The translations under genes were made by a program, and so were the position numbers. Below, piece by piece: positions 60,584 to 64,000 of a stretch of DNA of 64,000 nucleotides. Position 1 is the stretch's first letter; every line of letters starts with the position of its first letter. Origin of the DNA: Cymbidium sinense (lineage: Eukaryota; Streptophyta; Magnoliopsida; Asparagales; Orchidaceae); contig CM038214.1 of NCBI GenBank assembly GCA_021442155.1, forward strand, positions 51,094,703-51,158,702, read 5' to 3'. The notes beneath the pieces are model-generated. The model did no database searches and was not told where the DNA came from. It saw only the letters and a program-made list of their open reading frames with translations.

Positions 60584-61046
60584 AATAGAGAACAAATTCA
60601 GAATCAACATTTCTTCTTTTTGATTTCATCAACCAAGTAGTACCCCAAGTTTTCTAAGTCACAAGCAATGACATAGACCAAAAAAGAGCACCCATAGAGC
60701 AAATCAAAAACCATAGATAAGTAGAACCGTCTCTACTATAATGACATAGTTCCATAAGCTGCAGATCGAATTAGTCGTTCTTCAGTTTCTCCAGTTCCCA
60801 TCAGAACCACCCCTGCCTCTCAAGTAGTGGATCCGCCATCATATCCCCAATCTCTCCCTCCACCACCACCACAGCTATAACCTCCGTCGCTCCTCTTGCC
60901 TCCATAACCCCCACTATTATCCACCACCTCCATATCCACAACACCTCTGGATCCCCCACCACCACTATAATAATCGCCTCCTCCACCTTCACCTCCACAG
61001 ATCTGGGCGAGCCTAGTTGGCGATATTCATCATGGTTTGCCTTCTT
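60584..61046 (-). pseudogene. Glycine-rich RNA-binding protein 3'-end fragment, copy 5
   Basis: The Gly-rich tail and 3' UTR are well kept, and the ancestral TGA stop is intact at 60,782-60,784 after a WRN end (GGAGAAACTGA on minus). The RRM end near 61,000-61,046 is more decayed: the NGQN start is largely lost (AAGAAGGCAAACC). Single-base losses in the tail shift the frame. The 3' UTR abuts an 8-T run on +. Confidence 0.72.
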
Positions 61047-63424
61047 AGAGTTTAGGGTTTAGGTTTAGGGTTTTGGGTTTTATGGTTTTAGGTTAAGGTT
61101 TTGGGTTTTGGGTTTAGGTTTAGGGTTTAGGGTTTAGGGTTTTGGGTTTAGGGTTTAGGGTTTAGAGTTTAGGGTTTTAGGTTTTAAGATTTAGGGTTTA
61201 GGGTTTAGGGTTTAGGGTTTTAGGTTTTACGGTTTAGGGTTTAGGGTTGTAGGTTAGGGTTGTAGGTTTGGGGTTTGGGGATTAGGGTTTAAGGTTAGTT
61301 TTAGAGTTTAGGGTTTAGGGTTTAGGGTTTAGGATTTAAGGTTTAGGGGGTTTTTATTTTAAAATTAAGTAAACTGATAGGTTTAAGTTTATTTATTATT
61401 TAATTGAGTTTATTTTATTTTTTAGTTTTATTTATGTTAATTTTTTATTTTTTACCTAATTTAGTTTATTTATTTTAAGTTTATTTATTTTAGTTTAGGT
61501 TTTTTATTTTAGTTTATTTTTTAGGCTTAGGTTTATGTTTATGTTTATTTTTTAGTTTAGTTTTCTTTTTATTTTATTTTTTAGTTCAAGGTTTTATTTT
61601 TTATTTTTAGGTTTAGGTTTAGGTTTTTATTTTATTCTTTTAGGTTTAGGTTTTAGGTTTTATTTTAGGTTTATTATTAGGTTTTATTTTTTTGTTTAGG
61701 TTTAGGTTTATTTTTTTGTTTATTTTATTTTATTTAGTTTAGGTTTAGGTTTAAATTTAGTTTATTTTAGGTTTAGGTTTAGGTTTTATTTATTATAGTT
61801 TAGTTTATGTTTAGGTTTATTTTATTTTATTTATTTCATCTTTATTTTACGTTGAAGTTATTTTTTTTAGTTTAGGGTTTAGGTTTTATTTTTTATTTAT
61901 TTTTAGGTTTTACTTTAAGGTTTTTTTTTATGTTTAACTTTTTACTTAGTCTTTATTTTATTATATTTTAGGTTTATTTTATTTTTATTTTACATTTAGT
62001 TTTTATTTTATTTATATTTTTTATTCTTAGGTTTATTTTATTTTTTAGTTTAGTTTAGGTTTTATTTATTTTATTTTATTTTATTTTTTAGGTTTTGGTT
62101 TAGATTTTAGTTTAGGTTTTTATTTTATTTTAATTTTTATTTTATTTAGGTTTAGGTTTTTTTACTTTATTTTTAGGTTTAATTTAGTAGGTTTAAGTTT
62201 TTAGGTTTTTAGGGTTTAGGGTTTAGGGTTTAAAGTTTAGGGTTTTAAGTTTTAGGATTTTAGGGTTTTAGGGTTTAGGGTTAGGGTTTATGGTTTAGGG
62301 TTTAGGGTTAGCTTAAGGTTTTAGGTTATTTTGGGGTTTAAGGTTTAGGGTTTAGGGTTTAGAATATAGGGTTTAGGTTTTTTAGCATTTAGGGTTTAGG
62401 GTTAGTTTAGGGTTTAAAGTTAGTTTAGGGTTTAGGGTTTAGGATTTTAAGGTTTAGTGTTTAGGGTTTAGGGTTTAGGGTTTAGGGTTTAGGGTTAGTG
62501 TGAAGGTTTAGGGTTTAGTTTAAGGTTTTTAGTTTTTTAGTGTTTAGGGTTTAGGGTTTAGGGTTTAGGGTTACCATTAGGGTTTAGGGTTTAGGGTTTA
62601 GGGATTAGGATTTAAGGTTTAGGGTATAAGGTTTAGGGTTTAGGTTTTTTTTTAAAATTAGATAAACTAGTAAGTTTAAGCTTATTTAATTTATTTTTTT
62701 ATTTATTGTAGTCAATTTTATTTTTTATTTTATTTAGGTTTATTTTTTATTTCTATTTAGTTGAGTTTATTTATTTTAGGATTATTTATTTTAATTTAGG
62801 ATTTTTGTTTTAGTTTATTTTTTTAGGTTTAGGTTTTATTTTTTATTTTTTTGGTTTAGGTTAAGGTTTTCATTTTATTTTTTTAGGTTTAGCTTTTAGG
62901 TTTTTATTTTTGGTTTCTTTTTAAGCTTAGGTTTAGGTTTATTTTTAGTTTATTTTATTTTATTTAGCTTAGGGTTTAGGTTTAGATTTAAGTATTATTT
63001 ATTTAGTTTAGTTTAGGTTTATGTTTATTTTATTTTGTTTATTTTACGTATAAGTTTTTTTTAACTTAGGGTTTAGGGTTAGTTTAGGGTTTACAGTTTA
63101 GACTTTAGGGTTTAGGTTTAGGGTTTAGCATTAGTTTAGGTTTAAGGTTTAAGCTTTTAGTGTTTGGGTTTAGGGTTTAGGGTTTAGGGTTAGGATTAGG
63201 GTTTAGGAATTAGGTTTAGGGTTTAGGGTTTAGGGTTTAGGGTTTAGGGTTTAGGGTTTAGGGTTTAGGGTTTAAGGTTTAGGGCTTAATGTTTAGAGTT
63301 TAGGGTTTAGGGTTTAGGTTTTAGGGTTTCTAGGGTTTAGGGTTGAGGGTTTAGGGTTTAGGGTTTAGGTTTTTGGTTTAGGGTTCAGGTTTTAGTTTAG
63401 GGTTTGGGGTTTTTGGTTTTTTTT
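61047..63424 (+). repeat. Telomere-like composite satellite, block H
   Basis: Landmarks at about 61,360 and 62,652 (1.29 kb apart). TTTAGGG blocks at 61050-61345, 62205-62645 and 63066-63420 are the richest in the window. The unit from 61,360 carries no gene fragment, so not every unit has it. Confidence 0.9.
63214..63273 (+). repeat. Longest perfect TTTAGGG run
   Basis: About eight perfect tandem TTTAGGG units in a row, the longest clean plant-telomere run in the window. It is interrupted by TTTAAGG on the right. It is too short and too surrounded by variant repeats to be a chromosome end. Confidence 0.9.
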
Positions 63425-63844
63425 AATAGAGAATAAATTTTGTTTAAACATTTCTTATTTTTGATTTCATCAATAAGTAACACACCAATTTTTCTAAGAA
63501 ACAAGCGATGACATAGATAGAAAATGAGCACGCATAGATAAATCAAAACCTAGATAACTAGAATTATATCTACTTAGTTCCATAGCGTAGATCGGATCGA
63601 TGTTCTTATTTCTCCAATTCCCATGAGCCCCGACCTCTCAGTAGATCCACCATTATCCCCATCTCTCATCGCCATCACAATGGTTGTAACCTCCGTTGCT
63701 CCTCCGCCACCATCACCACCCACTATACCATATCCAACCTCTAGATCCCCACCACCTTGATAACCACCACCTTGCCTTAGCCTCCCATATCTAGGTGACA
63801 CAGTTTTGGGTGATGTTCCTATCATTATAGTTCTGCCCATTCTT
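63425..63844 (-). pseudogene. Glycine-rich RNA-binding protein 3'-end fragment, copy 6
   Basis: On minus from 63,844: NGQN start, short RRM end with losses, a reduced Gly-rich tail (GGGYQGGGD and GGDGGGGATE-type readings in shifted frames) and the 3' UTR to about 63,425, again next to an 8-T run on +. The middle is shortened much like copy 2 (both share the CACCACCTTGATAA word), which suggests that copies 2 and 6 are a subfamily. Frameshifts are numerous. Confidence 0.68.
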
Positions 63845-64000
63845 AGGGTTTAGGTTTAAATTCAGGTTTATTAGGTTTTAGGGTTTAGGTTTACTTTTTA
63901 ATTTTTTTAGTTACTTTAGGTGTAGGTTTAGGGTTTGGGGTTTAGGGTTTAGAGTTTAGGGTTTATGGTTTGGGTTTAGGGTTTAAGGTTTAGGGTTTAG
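63845..64000 (+). repeat. Telomere-like satellite, right edge
   Basis: TTTAGGG/TTTAGG repeat continues to the window end, with a short TTTAATTTTTTTAGTTACTTTAGG spacer also seen after gene fragment copies 2 and 3 (near 9,716 and 29,367). Confidence 0.88.

Noticed and set aside
63214..63273. Possible true chromosome end
   Set aside because: The clean TTTAGGG run is only about eight units and is followed by variant repeat, a gene fragment and more satellite.

Overview
The window looks like nuclear DNA of a seed plant. The evidence is degenerate plant-type telomere repeat (TTTAGGG), plant-lineage retrotransposons (an RTE LINE ending in TTG repeats, an L1 LINE with a C-terminal RNase H, and a Tat-type Ty3/gypsy element), and six broken copies of the 3' end of a plant glycine-rich RNA-binding protein gene. 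The species cannot be told from the sequence. I find no intact, credible host protein gene and no RNA gene; every coding stretch recognised is a pseudogene or a decayed mobile element.

Layout. (1) About 1-30,865 and 58,415-64,000 are a telomere-like satellite, always with the G-rich strand on +. It is not a simple array. Units of about 0.6-1.0 kb consist of a landmark resembling AAATTAAGTAAACYGGTAGG, then a T-rich segment with a conserved word order, then a TTTAGGG-rich block. A longer unit of about 1.65-1.76 kb also carries a 0.42-0.49 kb minus-strand fragment of the glycine-rich protein gene (last coding part plus 3' UTR) inside the TTTAGGG block. Six such fragments are present (5.55, 9.25, 28.85, 58.8, 60.6 and 63.4 kb). 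(2) Two LINEs interrupt the satellite: an RTE-clade copy on + at 11,066-13,883, with an 18/19 target-site duplication, and a nearly full-length decayed L1-type copy on - at 19,893-27,530. (3) A nested retrotransposon block fills about 30,866-58,414. It holds a fragment that is inverted relative to a segment 20 kb away, an L1 RNase H fragment on +, a decayed Tat-type Ty3/gypsy element on - (integrase at about 32.6 kb back to gag at about 38 kb and a primer-binding-site-like motif at 42.8 kb), and two direct LTR-like copies at about 42.83-52.88 and 52.88-58.41 kb.

The most notable structures are the composite satellite unit (telomere-like repeat + T-rich monomer + gene 3'-end fragment) and a roughly 25-copy array of 55-65 bp units at 40.7-42.2 kb. 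Each unit in that array carries a near-perfect hairpin, and the array lies in the presumed leader of the Ty3/gypsy element.

These genes do not form a pathway. The window is a heterochromatin-like history: a satellite amplified by duplication, a gene fragment captured and spread with it, then retrotransposon insertion and decay.
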